DNA from: Candidatus Omnitrophota bacterium
GTDB lineage: Bacteria > Omnitrophota > Gorgyraeia > Gygaellales > Profunditerraquicolaceae
Direction of reading: 5' to 3'
Assembly (NCBI GenBank): GCA_028719265.1
Contig: JAQUKF010000001.1
Span: 6,463-41,187, forward strand
Length of the DNA stretch: 34,725 nt
Part shown: piece after piece, positions 16,564-24,598 of the stretch
How positions within the stretch are numbered: position 1 is the stretch's first letter
Layout: each line of letters starts with the position of its first letter
Notes under the pieces: generated by a model
What the model was told of the DNA's origin: nothing
Databases searched by the model: none
Seen by the model: the letters and a program-made list of their open reading frames with translations, nothing else
Translations under genes and position numbers: made by a program

Positions 16564-17184
16564 ACCGACAACCAGTTTTTCCAACGCAAGGGCAGCTTTC
16601 AACCTGCCCGTCTTTATTTCCACGTCACAGCCAAGGAGCATCTTGAGCTTGCGCCTTGCCGTTAAATTACGGACACCTTGTTTTTCCCAGGCATAACGCA
16701 ATCCCCCCAGGATACGCTCGGGGGCCTCGCCATTCTTCAAAAGTTGTCCCAATATCCTCAAGGCGGAATCGGAATTCCTTAACTCGATCTGCCGGTTTAA
16801 AGCGAACGTGTCCGGTTTCACCGCCTCTCTAAAACGCATGACCTTGGCATAACGGGATAAGCCTTTTATAAAATCATCCTGGTAGTCATAACGTTCAAAC
16901 ACCAGCACCATCACCAGGTGTTTATCCGCCTGCGAGGGACGGCCGAGAATAAAACTGCGACAGGCATCATTCAGGCAGTCCGCCCCCTTGATCACAATAA
17001 TCCTTCTGGCGTTTTTTAAGGGGATAGCCAGGCATCTCTCCTGAAGATCTTTCAATGATATTTCTTTGGCGTATAATGTATCGAGGTTAAAATCCTGAAG
17101 CTCTTTCGGAAGGAATTCCTGTTTTATCTTCTTAAGCTGGGTTTCTCTGGCCTGGGCATCCTGGCCGATAAGTAAATAGACCAT
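16534..17184 (-). CDS. holA: DNA polymerase III delta subunit, compact form
   Basis: 216 aa, versus about 330-345 in most bacteria. HolA opens the beta clamp within the clamp loader. The N terminus (MVYLLIGQDAQARETQLKKIKQEF) fits the delta AAA-like domain start, and the C-terminal helix pattern (ARRKLKMLLGCDVEIKTGRL, ALALEKLVVGLC) fits the collar domain where delta has DxxIKTG. Both ends are therefore present and the middle is shortened; I see no Walker A, as expected for delta. The start is the ATG at 17184, two bases past the lptE stop (TGATATG); a longer reading would overlap lptE. Order bamD-lptE-holA-(rpsT) is a common neighbourhood, which supports the call. Confidence 0.8.
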   Translation of the reverse strand: MVYLLIGQDAQARETQLKKIKQEFLPKELQDFNLDTLYAKEISLKDLQERCLAIPLKNARRIIVIKGADCLNDACRSFILGRPSQADKHLVMVLVFERYDYQDDFIKGLSRYAKVMRFREAVKPDTFALNRQIELRNSDSALRILGQLLKNGEAPERILGGLRYAWEKQGVRNLTARRKLKMLLGCDVEIKTGRLKAALALEKLVVGLCGFTQASH

Positions 17185-17185
17185 A

Positions 17186-17761
17186 TCACCATTGTTCGAC
17201 TGTACGCTCGACGATCCGGCGGGCCAGGTCATCTATGGCATTGTTCACGGCCGCCCCTTCGGAGACTACAATATTATTCCCCGGGTTCACCATGGAGCTC
17301 TTGACAAAATAGGAATAATTGCCGTTGAAATTCTTCTCTTCCCAGAGTATCTTGTTCTCCTTATTGTCCCAGAGGGCCAAGTTGACGTAAATATTGATGC
17401 GGTATTCGGTGACGTCCTCGCTATCCGAGGTATAGCTTAAAGGATCCTTGCGGTACTCCACCAGCTCTCCTTTTAAGACCAGGTCCGCCTCTCCTTCTTT
17501 TATCGGTCTGAGGTTGCCGTCAAAGAGATAACGGTTGATTACCTTCTTGGTGATATCCGTTTCCAGCATCGGACGGTAAATACGGTACTTGTTTGCGGTA
17601 TATGACTCCTGGGTCACATCCACCTTATTCAGGAAAGGGGTTATGTATATCGTACTGTATTTGCCGTAAAGCATGGAACGGGTAGTATAGCCGCATCCGG
17701 AAAGGGCAATGGAGGATACGCAGAATAAAACAAACAACGATAAACCAATCTTACTTTTCAT
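17186..17761 (-). CDS. lptE: LPS-assembly lipoprotein LptE
   Basis: 191 aa. Signal peptide with lipobox ALSGCGY (Cys23); LptE proteins typically begin C-G-Y/F. A TIYITPF strand near 38-44 and the general alpha/beta layout fit LptE, the plug of the LptD barrel that places LPS in the outer leaflet. It precedes holA, the classical position of lptE. It starts inside the end of the bamD-like gene (11-base overlap), where GGAG in the upstream gene acts as Shine-Dalgarno 8 bases before the ATG. Sequence conservation in this family is low, so the call rests on lipobox, length and context. Confidence 0.82.
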   Translation of the reverse strand: MKSKIGLSLFVLFCVSSIALSGCGYTTRSMLYGKYSTIYITPFLNKVDVTQESYTANKYRIYRPMLETDITKKVINRYLFDGNLRPIKEGEADLVLKGELVEYRKDPLSYTSDSEDVTEYRINIYVNLALWDNKENKILWEEKNFNGNYSYFVKSSMVNPGNNIVVSEGAAVNNAIDDLARRIVERTVEQW

Positions 17762-18698
17762 TTTCTAGCTCCATTATTTGCAGCCTGGCGACGGCCTCAG
17801 CCGCCCACTTGCTATCCGCGTAGTTATCTATCAGGTCGTTATAATATATCTTGGCCGACTTAAACTCCCTCTGCTTTTCATAGAACCTGGCGATATCGTA
17901 ATTTGCCTGCGCCTCCTTCTCCCTGATCTGGCCGATGTTCTTTTCGGCATCAAGAGAAAGCACTGCGTCCGGGTGCTCCTTCACGAACTCCTCAAACTGC
18001 TGCTTTGCTTCCTGGGCCGCCCCCTGGTCATAAGAGGGGCCCTTGGAAAGGCTTGAGCGGCAAGAGGCAATCTGGAATCTCGCCGCGGAGGCCCACTCGC
18101 TGTCCGGATAACGGGAAACCACCTTGTTAAATTCGTCCTCCGCCTCGTAATAACGCTTAAGCTCCTTTAATACCAGGCCCAATTTATACTGTGCCCTTGG
18201 CGCCAAGGGGCCATAGGTGGAATTTTCGACTACCTTGCCGAATATCTCGATCGCGGGGTTTTCCACGGGAAGGGTTATGCCGAAGGCCTTGCGTTTTTCT
18301 CCTGTCATGAATTTTTCGGCAATCTTATACTCCCGTTCGATAACCTCCTGGATGCGCTCGCTAAATGGGTATTTATCTATTACCAGCTGATAGGCCTGGT
18401 AAGCTTCGTATAATTTACCCTGAGCCTCCTCTATTAAACCAAGATAATACTGGCTTTCCGCGGCCTCGGCGGATTTAGGATAAGTCTTGATCAGCTTGCG
18501 GAATTCCCGCCTGGCATCTTCGTATTTACTGACATCGAAAAATGATTTTGCGTAAGCAAACTGCTCTTTTGGATTATCTTTAGGCATATTCTTGGGATTG
18601 ACCCATTTGCCGCTTTTTGGGGTCCAAATCCAATACGGATATGCCGGCTGGATAAATAAGATGGAAACAAATAATAGGCTCAATATTATACGACGCAT
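17751..18698 (-). CDS. BamD-like TPR outer-membrane assembly protein
   Basis: About 315 aa with a signal peptide (MRRIILSLLFVSILF...AYP) and five or more TPR-like helical hairpins, for example AKSFFDVSKYEDARREFRKL, YYLGLIEEAQGKLYEAYQAY and YKLGLVLKELKRYYEAEDEF, each closed by a YP or YPxS turn. The layout matches BamD/YfiO-type factors that help insert barrel proteins. Unlike BamD there is no lipobox cysteine, so it may be periplasmic or resemble the CpoB/YbgF group. I prefer the ATG at 18698 (typical signal peptide start) over the ATG at 18716; neither has a Shine-Dalgarno. First gene of the unit with lptE and holA. Confidence 0.78.
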   Translation of the reverse strand: MRRIILSLLFVSILFIQPAYPYWIWTPKSGKWVNPKNMPKDNPKEQFAYAKSFFDVSKYEDARREFRKLIKTYPKSAEAAESQYYLGLIEEAQGKLYEAYQAYQLVIDKYPFSERIQEVIEREYKIAEKFMTGEKRKAFGITLPVENPAIEIFGKVVENSTYGPLAPRAQYKLGLVLKELKRYYEAEDEFNKVVSRYPDSEWASAARFQIASCRSSLSKGPSYDQGAAQEAKQQFEEFVKEHPDAVLSLDAEKNIGQIREKEAQANYDIARFYEKQREFKSAKIYYNDLIDNYADSKWAAEAVARLQIMELENEK

Positions 18699-18706
18699 AA
18701 TAGTAT

Positions 18707-18735
18707 AAGGTATCATAGCCGGCTGGCTTTGTCAA
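18707..18735 (-). promoter_or_regulatory. Possible promoter of the bamD-lptE-holA unit
   Basis: On minus a perfect -35 TTGACA (18730-18735) is followed after 17 bases by a poor -10 TACCTT (18707-18712). Better hexamers TATGAT and TATACT lie at wrong spacings (12 and 22). With the 17-base choice, transcription would begin almost at the ATG at 18698. The -10 assignment is uncertain. Confidence 0.35.
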
Positions 18736-18817
18736 AGGGAAAACGGGAGGGTATTGTAGCCATACATATCCGGCGTTCCGATATGACGGCTGTGCTATAT
18801 ACGGGTTTTCACAAGGC

Positions 18818-20233
18818 CTAAAAATAGAAATAGGCGCCCGGTATTCTCGCCATTAGGACATTTGTATTCAAAAGCAGGCTTACCAGTGCCGAAGCGGTTG
18901 AGCCAAACGCACTTCCCAGCAAAGGACAAAAAGAACCGCATAAAAGAAGACTGAAGCCGCAGAGGGTAATAAGGGTAGCCAACGGCACAATGAATATGTT
19001 GGCCAGAACGGTTAACGGGGAGACCATGCGGAAGTTACAGGCGATAATCGCTATTGTCCCGGCCCAGGCGGAAAAAGAAACCAGAAACCCCTCGGAAATG
19101 AATTTTAATATGGCCGATCGACAGTTATCCAGGCGCAAAAACGACTTTATCTTCGGGTAAAAATACACGATCGCCAACACGCTGGAAAAAGAAAGCTGGA
19201 AACCGATATCAAAAAGCTGTCCCGGACTAAACAGGAGTATAAACATGGCGGCGCAGGCAAGACAATTATATATATCCGCCTCCCTTTTTATAAGGTATCC
19301 TGCCAAGAATATAATTCCCATAACCGTGGCGCGGACAACAGGATTGCTTGCGCCTGTAACCAGGCAATAAACAAGCAGGCAGATTATCGTAAAGATGATC
19401 CGCATTTTACGGCGGATGCGCACAGTCTTGAACAAGAGATTGGCAACGAATGCCACGATGCCCACGTTGAACCCGCTGACTACCAGTATATGCACGGTCC
19501 CGGACTTGACCATAAGATCATTGACCAGCCAGGGGACGGAATCCTTCTGCCCCAGGACCATGGCTAAAACCACCGCCGCAGGTAATTCGGGAAGATATCG
19601 CCGGATCATCCGCCCCATCCTTTCGCGCAACCATAAGGGAAAAAGGGCGAGGCGATTGCCGTCTTTTCTTTCTTCCGGAATAACCTGTAAACTGCTCTTT
19701 ATGCGCATCAACCGATAAATGCCCTGCCTGTATAAGTACCGCCGGTAGGAACGGCTGGAGGCGGAAAAAGCATGTATTCTGCAAGGCGAACCGATGAGGG
19801 TCAAACGCTGAGCATAATCCAGCTTCTGCGCAAAATCCGTATTTACCAGTATTTTACCGCAAGATGGCCATTTTAAATCTTCGAGCTGTACCTGCCGGAC
19901 TCTAAAAACGAATGAGCTGCGCCCGTTTCTCGTCACCGGGATGCTTTCTACCGACCCGCTCAAGCTGTAAAGGGACTTATCTCCATAAGGCAGGCAATTT
20001 GCGATATGGTATTTGGGCAGTATAAACGAATTCTTCAAGCTCAACGCGCCCAGAAGCAAAGACAGGACAAAAACCAGTATAGTTGTCAGACGCCCGTGCC
20101 TAAAACTTAAACATGCCGCGGTCAGGATAAGAACCCCCGACCCCGAGATTATCCAGAAATCCACCCTCACCCGCTCGGCCAGGGCGATCCCCAGGCAATG
20201 GAATAGTACCAATAAGGCAAACGGCCTCTTCAC
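18818..20233 (-). CDS. comEC: ComEC/Rec2 DNA-uptake channel without metallo-beta-lactamase domain
   Basis: 471 aa. An N-terminal DUF4131-type region with three membrane segments and an OB-like soluble part (about 80-190) precedes the Competence domain, recognised by AMVLGQKDSVPWLVNDLMVKSG, then HILVVSGFNVGIVAF, TGASNPVVRATVM and FDIGFQLSFSSVLAIVYF. ComEC passes single-stranded DNA across the inner membrane. The C-terminal metallo-beta-lactamase domain of long ComEC is absent, as in a recognised short class. The ATG overlaps the comEA stop (ATGA). The roughly 100 bases downstream, to the bamD-like gene, hold only its possible promoter. Confidence 0.9.
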   Translation of the reverse strand: MKRPFALLVLFHCLGIALAERVRVDFWIISGSGVLILTAACLSFRHGRLTTILVFVLSLLLGALSLKNSFILPKYHIANCLPYGDKSLYSLSGSVESIPVTRNGRSSFVFRVRQVQLEDLKWPSCGKILVNTDFAQKLDYAQRLTLIGSPCRIHAFSASSRSYRRYLYRQGIYRLMRIKSSLQVIPEERKDGNRLALFPLWLRERMGRMIRRYLPELPAAVVLAMVLGQKDSVPWLVNDLMVKSGTVHILVVSGFNVGIVAFVANLLFKTVRIRRKMRIIFTIICLLVYCLVTGASNPVVRATVMGIIFLAGYLIKREADIYNCLACAAMFILLFSPGQLFDIGFQLSFSSVLAIVYFYPKIKSFLRLDNCRSAILKFISEGFLVSFSAWAGTIAIIACNFRMVSPLTVLANIFIVPLATLITLCGFSLLLCGSFCPLLGSAFGSTASALVSLLLNTNVLMARIPGAYFYF

Positions 20234-20559
20234 TCTACGAAGAAAATTTCTTTTAGCCTTTCATAACGCCGCTCCCCTATTCCCCTCACCTCTTTCAACT
20301 GCTCCAGGCTCCTGAAATCACCGTGTTGCCGGCGGTAGGAGAGAATGCCCTGCGCCAGGTTTTCAGGCATGCATCTTACTTTGATCAACTCCTCCAGGGA
20401 TATTTTATTTAAATCGATCCTGCTTAACTGCATTGGCGGACAGATCATCTTTTTCACTCCGGAGTTAAACTTGGCCAAGATATTCAAGGTTAGGCCGCAG
20501 AAGGCGACAGCCAGGAGAAAAACGGCAACTCTTTTTTCTTCCGGGGTAAAGTCGGACAT
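20230..20559 (-). CDS. comEA: ComEA-like helix-hairpin-helix DNA-binding protein
   Basis: 109 aa. One membrane segment (about 13-35, VAVFLLAVAFCGLTLNIL) anchors a C-terminal double helix-hairpin-helix domain: IDLNKISLEELIKVRCMP, then the ILSYRRQHGDFRSLEQLKEVRGIGERRYERL repeat described here by its GIG hairpin at the second HhH. The first hairpin reads RCMPENL rather than the usual PGIG. ComEA binds incoming double-stranded DNA on the outer face of the inner membrane and passes it to ComEC, the next gene, with a 4-base overlap. The start is the ATG at 20559, with AGGAGG 5 bases upstream. Confidence 0.85.
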   Translation of the reverse strand: MSDFTPEEKRVAVFLLAVAFCGLTLNILAKFNSGVKKMICPPMQLSRIDLNKISLEELIKVRCMPENLAQGILSYRRQHGDFRSLEQLKEVRGIGERRYERLKEIFFVE

Positions 20560-20618
20560 CGCACCCTCCTCACCTTCAATAGACGTCAAAACTCATGGAA
20601 CCTAACTGAAATGCCCGG

Positions 20619-20647
20619 TTGTATTCCGTATTTTTTTGATGTATACT
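20619..20647 (+). promoter_or_regulatory. Leaderless promoter of the receiver-domain gene
   Basis: TTGTAT (20619-20624), 17-base spacer, TATACT (20642-20647), then TGATTC and the ATG at 20654. The -10 ends 6 bases before the ATG and no Shine-Dalgarno is present, so transcription is expected to start at the initiation codon. Confidence 0.6.
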
Positions 20648-20653
20648 TGATTC

Positions 20654-21022
20654 ATGCCCAAGAAAATACTGATTATTGACGATGACTATAATATCGTCAA
20701 GAAAAGCAGGGAAGAGTTGTTGAAAGCAGGTTATGCGGTAGCAACTGCCTTCAACGGCAGGGACGGGATAGAGACGCTAAAGCAAGAAAAACCGGACTGC
20801 ATCCTGTTAGACCTGGTCCTGCCCGACGAGAGCGGGTTCAGGATCGCTCAAGAGATAAAAGCCATCCCGGATTTCACCGAAACTCCTATTATCGCCACTT
20901 CGCTAAAGCATGAAGAGATCGACAAACACATCGCCGCAAAAAGCGGGATCACCGTATATATTGAAAAACCCATAGATTACAAACGGCTGCTTTTCGATAT
21001 TAAAGACGTGCTGGGAGTATAA
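20654..21022 (+). CDS. Stand-alone response-regulator receiver (CheY-like)
   Basis: 122 aa, one receiver domain and no output domain. The acidic pocket is in IIDDDYN (residues 8-12), the phospho-acceptor is Asp53 (LLDLVLPDESG), the switch Thr/Ser is in IIATSLK (82-83), and the conserved Lys is Lys105 (IEKPID). All residues for phosphorylation are present. It lies alone between divergent comEA and convergent leuS (20 bases from the leuS stop), so its kinase and target are elsewhere. Motility, pilus or diguanylate control are all possible. Confidence 0.92.
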   Translation: MPKKILIIDDDYNIVKKSREELLKAGYAVATAFNGRDGIETLKQEKPDCILLDLVLPDESGFRIAQEIKAIPDFTETPIIATSLKHEEIDKHIAAKSGITVYIEKPIDYKRLLFDIKDVLGV

Positions 21023-21042
21023 TAGCCGTAGCCGGCGGAGGA

Positions 21043-23439
21043 TTATACGACAATATTGACCAGTTTCTGAGGAACGACGATGACCTTCCTGGGGCTCTTG
21101 CCGCCCAGCCAGGGACCCAGCTTCTCATCTTTGAGCGCCAGCTCCTTAAGTTCGGCTTCGGGGATATTGCGGGACACCTTAAGCTTGCTGCGCACCTTAC
21201 CGTTAACCTGAATTACCAACTCTATATTTTCTTCGATCAATAATTCCGGGTCATAGCCGGGCCAGGAGGATTTAAAAATACTTTCTTTATTGCCCAGGGT
21301 CTGCCAGAGCTCTTCGGCAAAATGCGGAACGATCGGGCTAAGCATAGTTATAAGTTTAGAGAAAACATCCCTGTCCGCGCCAGATTGATAAATCGCGTTG
21401 GTAAATTCCATAAGACTGGCGATGGCGGTATTGAACTTGAAATCATTGAAATCTTCACTCACCTTCTTCACCGTCTTATGCATGGTCTTTACCAAAGACC
21501 TATCCGCCTTTTCCTTCAGGTTTTCCTGTATGCGCCATACGCGGTTCAGGAACCTGAAAGCCCCTTCCAGTCCCTTCCGGTCCCATTCCAGTTCGGTTTC
21601 CGGGGGAGCGGCGAACAAAATGAAGAGGCGCAGGGCGTCCGCCCCGTATTCCTTGATCATCGAATCAGGATCCACGATATTACCCCTGGACTTGGACATG
21701 ACCTCTCCGTCCTTGAGCACCATACCCTGTGTGAGCAGTTTCTCAAATGGCTCATCGAAATCCACCATTTTCAGGTCCTGGAAGAATTTGGTGAAGAAAC
21801 GTGAGTACAACAGGTGCAGGATAGCGTGCTCTATCCCGCCGATGTACTGGTCCACGCGCATCCAGTATTTGGCCTCCTGCACGTCGAAAGCGGAATCGCC
21901 GTATGCAGGAGAACAAAACCTCAGGAAATACCAGGAGGAATCGAAGAAAGTGGCCATAGTATCCGTCTCCCGCCTGGCCTCTCCCGAACAACGCGGACAT
22001 TTTACTTGTACGAATTCCTTCACTTTCCCCAGCGGGCTCCCGCCGTCCCCGGTAAAAGGCGCGTCTTTCGGCAGCTCCACCGGCAACTCTTCGTACGGCA
22101 CCGGGACAATCCCGCATTTAGGGCAGTAGATTACGGGAATAGGCGTACCCCAAAAACGCTGCCTGGAAATCAACCAGTCACGTAAACGCCAATGCGTCTG
22201 GATCTTGCCGGTCCCCTTTTTCTCCATCCAAACAGCGATCTTTTCCTTCGCCTCCAGGTTGGTTAACCCGTTGAACTCGGCGGAATTCACCTGGACCCCC
22301 TCCCCTTCGTATGCCTCAGACATCTCCTCAACTCTCATGCCGCAGCCCTTCGGAGAAATAACCAGGCGCATAGGCAATTTATGCTCTTTGGCAAAAAGAA
22401 AATCCCTCTGGTCGTGCGTGGGAACAGCCATGATCGCTCCTGTTCCATATTCCATCAAAACGTAATCCGCAACCCATACCGGGATATCCTCGTTGTTCAC
22501 CGGGTTAACCGCGAAAGCGCCGGTAAAAACACCTTCTTTCTTTACGTCGCCGGCCGTACGTACAACCTTGCTTTCTTTGGATACCTTTTCGATAAAACGC
22601 AGCGCCTCTTTTTCTTCGGGCTTGCCTTTAATCAGCTCTTTTACGAGTGGATGCTCCGGGGCCAGGACAATGTAAGTGGCGCCGAAGATCGTATCCACGC
22701 GGGTGGTAAAAACAGGTACTACCTCATCCCTGCCTTTCAGCCGGAAATAGATATCTACGCCTGCGGACTTACCGATCCAGTTGTTCTGCATGGCCAAAAC
22801 CCGCTCCGGCCACTGTTTCAATTTTCCCAAATCCTCCAGCAGTCTTTCTTTATAGTCGGTGATCTTCAAATACCACTGTTCCAGGTCTTTTTGTTCTACT
22901 TTGGTATGGCACCTCCAACAGCCGCCGTCAACAACCTCCTCATTGGCCAGGGTAGTCTGACAGCTGGGACACCAGTTAACTCCGGAGGCCCTCTTATAGG
23001 CCAGGCCGCGCTCCAGCATTTTCAGGAATATCCACTGGTTCCATTTATAATAGCTGCTGTCACAGGTAGAGATTTCCCTGTCCCAATCATATGAAAAACC
23101 CATCCTTTTCAACTCCGTTTCCATCTCTTTGATACATTTATAGGTCCAGACATCCGGTTTGGTCTTGTTTTTTATCGCCGCGTTCTCCGCCGGCTGGCCA
23201 AAGGCATCAAAACCCATAGGGTGCATCACATTGTATCCCTGCAAGAGCTTGAAACGGCTGGCAACATCTCCGATGGTATAATTACGCACATGCCCCATAT
23301 GGATCTTGCCCGAAGGATACGGGAACATCTCAAGAAGATAATATTTCCTGCGTCCGGGATCGGCCTGCGCGCGGAAGGCGCAGGTATCCTGCCATATCTT
23401 CTGCCACTTCTCTTCTATTTTCTTGAAATCATAAAACAT
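21043..23439 (-). CDS. leuS: Leucyl-tRNA synthetase
   Basis: 798-aa class I aminoacyl-tRNA synthetase that charges tRNA-Leu, including the tRNA-Leu(CAA) encoded 1.3 kb away. The HIGH motif is PYPSGKIHMGHVRNY near 41-55; the KMSKS loop is VMSKSRGN near 575. A zinc-type hairpin CPSCQTTLANEEVVDGGCWRC follows the N-terminal catalytic part, and the CP1 editing domain spans roughly 220-420 with FTTRVDTIFGATY. The C-terminal anticodon and leucine-specific domains are present. The start at 23439 has GGGGAG 8 bases upstream and comes one base after the nfo stop, so leuS is expressed with nfo. I see no T-box leader. Confidence 0.97.
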   Translation of the reverse strand: MFYDFKKIEEKWQKIWQDTCAFRAQADPGRRKYYLLEMFPYPSGKIHMGHVRNYTIGDVASRFKLLQGYNVMHPMGFDAFGQPAENAAIKNKTKPDVWTYKCIKEMETELKRMGFSYDWDREISTCDSSYYKWNQWIFLKMLERGLAYKRASGVNWCPSCQTTLANEEVVDGGCWRCHTKVEQKDLEQWYLKITDYKERLLEDLGKLKQWPERVLAMQNNWIGKSAGVDIYFRLKGRDEVVPVFTTRVDTIFGATYIVLAPEHPLVKELIKGKPEEKEALRFIEKVSKESKVVRTAGDVKKEGVFTGAFAVNPVNNEDIPVWVADYVLMEYGTGAIMAVPTHDQRDFLFAKEHKLPMRLVISPKGCGMRVEEMSEAYEGEGVQVNSAEFNGLTNLEAKEKIAVWMEKKGTGKIQTHWRLRDWLISRQRFWGTPIPVIYCPKCGIVPVPYEELPVELPKDAPFTGDGGSPLGKVKEFVQVKCPRCSGEARRETDTMATFFDSSWYFLRFCSPAYGDSAFDVQEAKYWMRVDQYIGGIEHAILHLLYSRFFTKFFQDLKMVDFDEPFEKLLTQGMVLKDGEVMSKSRGNIVDPDSMIKEYGADALRLFILFAAPPETELEWDRKGLEGAFRFLNRVWRIQENLKEKADRSLVKTMHKTVKKVSEDFNDFKFNTAIASLMEFTNAIYQSGADRDVFSKLITMLSPIVPHFAEELWQTLGNKESIFKSSWPGYDPELLIEENIELVIQVNGKVRSKLKVSRNIPEAELKELALKDEKLGPWLGGKSPRKVIVVPQKLVNIVV

Positions 23440-23440
23440 T

Positions 23441-24289
23441 TTATTTACTCCCCAACTTCCTTACCAGCGCCAGGTTCTCCTTGTCGCTGGTCGCGGTGCT
23501 CTTTGGCGTCTCCAGGATCATAGGGATATTCTTCAGCTTGGGATGATTTATTATCCTCTTCATCCCGGAAATCCCTATATGCCCTTTGCCTATGTGGTCA
23601 TGCCGGTCATGATGACAACCCAGTTCCCCGGCTGCGTCGTTGAGATGGATCAGCTTGACCAGCTTAAGGCCGGCCATCTCCTCGATCTCCCCGAGCATCC
23701 TCTCCAGCCCTTCTCTGGTCGCCAGGTTATAACCTGCCAGATAGGCATGCGCTGTATCCAAACATAAACCCACGCGGGATTTTTCTTTCAATCCCTTCAA
23801 TATCTTGTGCTGGTGATAAAACCTGTAGCCCAGCCAGGAGCCGCTTCCGGAAGTATTCTCCAATAGTATGCCGACTTTCGAACCTTTTGTCTCATCTAAT
23901 ACCTTATCCAAGGCCTTAACCAGCCTTTTGATCCCGGCATCCTCAGAAGTCTCCTTGTGGCTACCCATGTGCGTGACGATATAATCCGCTCCCAGCTCAT
24001 CGGCCTCCCGGATATCCTCTATATATGCATGGATGGAGCCGTTATACAGCCGGGGGTCGGGAGAGGCCAGGTTTATCAGGTAAGAAATATGGATAAAAAC
24101 AGGGTTGATCTTATATCTCTTGCGCCTGGCCCTGAACTCGGTTATGTCATCGGGCTTAAGATGGCTGCCGTTGCGCCAACTCTGCGGAGAACGGCTGAAT
24201 ATCTGCATGGTATCGCATCCTAAGGATTTTGCGATATCCAGCGTCTGATAAATCTTCCCCGCTCCCGAAATATGCCCGCCTAATATCAT
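23441..24289 (-). CDS. nfo: Endonuclease IV (AP endonuclease)
   Basis: 282-aa TIM-barrel enzyme with a trinuclear zinc site that cuts DNA 5' to abasic sites in base-excision repair. Signature regions: GGHISGAGK at the N terminus, IFSRSPQSW, THMGSHKE, LLENTSGSG, GLCLDTAHAYLAGYN and HLNDAAGELGCHHDRHDHIGKGHIG near the C terminus, then MILETPK. The zinc-binding His, Asp and Glu residues of these motifs are all present. It starts at the ATG at 24289 behind a near-consensus promoter with only about 4 bases of leader and no Shine-Dalgarno. leuS follows directly. Confidence 0.95.
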   Translation of the reverse strand: MILGGHISGAGKIYQTLDIAKSLGCDTMQIFSRSPQSWRNGSHLKPDDITEFRARRKRYKINPVFIHISYLINLASPDPRLYNGSIHAYIEDIREADELGADYIVTHMGSHKETSEDAGIKRLVKALDKVLDETKGSKVGILLENTSGSGSWLGYRFYHQHKILKGLKEKSRVGLCLDTAHAYLAGYNLATREGLERMLGEIEEMAGLKLVKLIHLNDAAGELGCHHDRHDHIGKGHIGISGMKRIINHPKLKNIPMILETPKSTATSDKENLALVRKLGSK

Positions 24290-24299
24290 GGTAAATTAG

Positions 24300-24328
24300 A
24301 TTATACCCTTGCCCCAAATCAGCGTCAA
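24300..24328 (-). promoter_or_regulatory. Strong promoter of nfo-leuS with minimal leader
   Basis: On minus: TTGACG (24323-24328), 17-base spacer, perfect TATAAT (24300-24305). The predicted start is near 24293, leaving about 4 bases before the nfo ATG at 24289. Confidence 0.75.
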
Positions 24329-24391
24329 CAACTTATAAAACGTGGTCATAATATAACCCGGCAATAAATATGCCTGCCTTAAAAGCATAAA

Positions 24392-24409
24392 GGACGGATC
24401 TCATCCGCC
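24392..24409 (-). terminator. Probable terminator of the tRNA-Ala transcript
   Basis: On minus: GGCGGAT, GAG loop, ATCCGTCC (one G-U pair), followed by TTTATGCTTTT. It lies about 100 bases past the tRNA-Ala 3' end and before the nfo promoter. Confidence 0.5.
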
Positions 24410-24425
24410 CCCTGCCGAAGAATTT

Positions 24426-24513
24426 GGTGACACTACGCTCACTGTTCGGCTTGCCGCCTCGCTACGTTCGCTTTAGTGCCACCAAAAATTTACTTGTCGT
24501 AAATTTTTGGTGG
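24426..24513 (-). repeat. Inverted-repeat element fused to the tRNA-Ala 3' end
   Basis: A perfect 15-bp stem CCACCAAAAATTTAC (24479-24493) / GTAAATTTTTGGTGG (24499-24513) with a TTGTC loop. The second arm contains the last 6 bases of the tRNA-Ala gene, including its CCA. The CCACC arm can also pair with GGTGaCACTA (24426-24435) through TAGTGCCACC (24474-24483; one mismatch), so two mutually exclusive hairpins exist. Between them are near-repeated units related to GCGAACGTAGCGAG and GTGAGCGTAGTG (minus strand). No protein is encoded here. It looks like a small tRNA-associated repeat or a structured trailer. Confidence 0.75.
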
Positions 24514-24583
24514 AGCTGAGGAGGATTGAACTCCTGACCCCTTGCATGCCATGCAAGTGCTCTCCCAGCTGAGCTACAGCCCC
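24508..24583 (-). tRNA. tRNA-Ala(GGC)
   Basis: A 76-base cloverleaf on minus beginning GGGGCTGTAGCTCAG. The acceptor stem GGGGCTG/CAGCTCC includes the G3-U70 wobble that identifies alanine tRNAs. Anticodon stem CTTGC/GCAAG encloses loop ATGGCAT, anticodon GGC. T arm AGGAG-TTCAATC-CTCCT. Discriminator A and an encoded CCA end at 24508. Promoter about 21 bases upstream. Confidence 0.97.
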
Positions 24584-24598
24584 GTTAAATTTATCTTC

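Noticed and set aside
17751..18716. bamD-like product as a lipoprotein
   Set aside because: The signal peptide has no Cys-containing lipobox, so standard BamD anchoring is not supported.
23440..24340. T-box leader regulating leuS
   Set aside because: leuS starts one base after nfo, and the only promoter has a leader of about 4 bases, so there is no space for a T-box.
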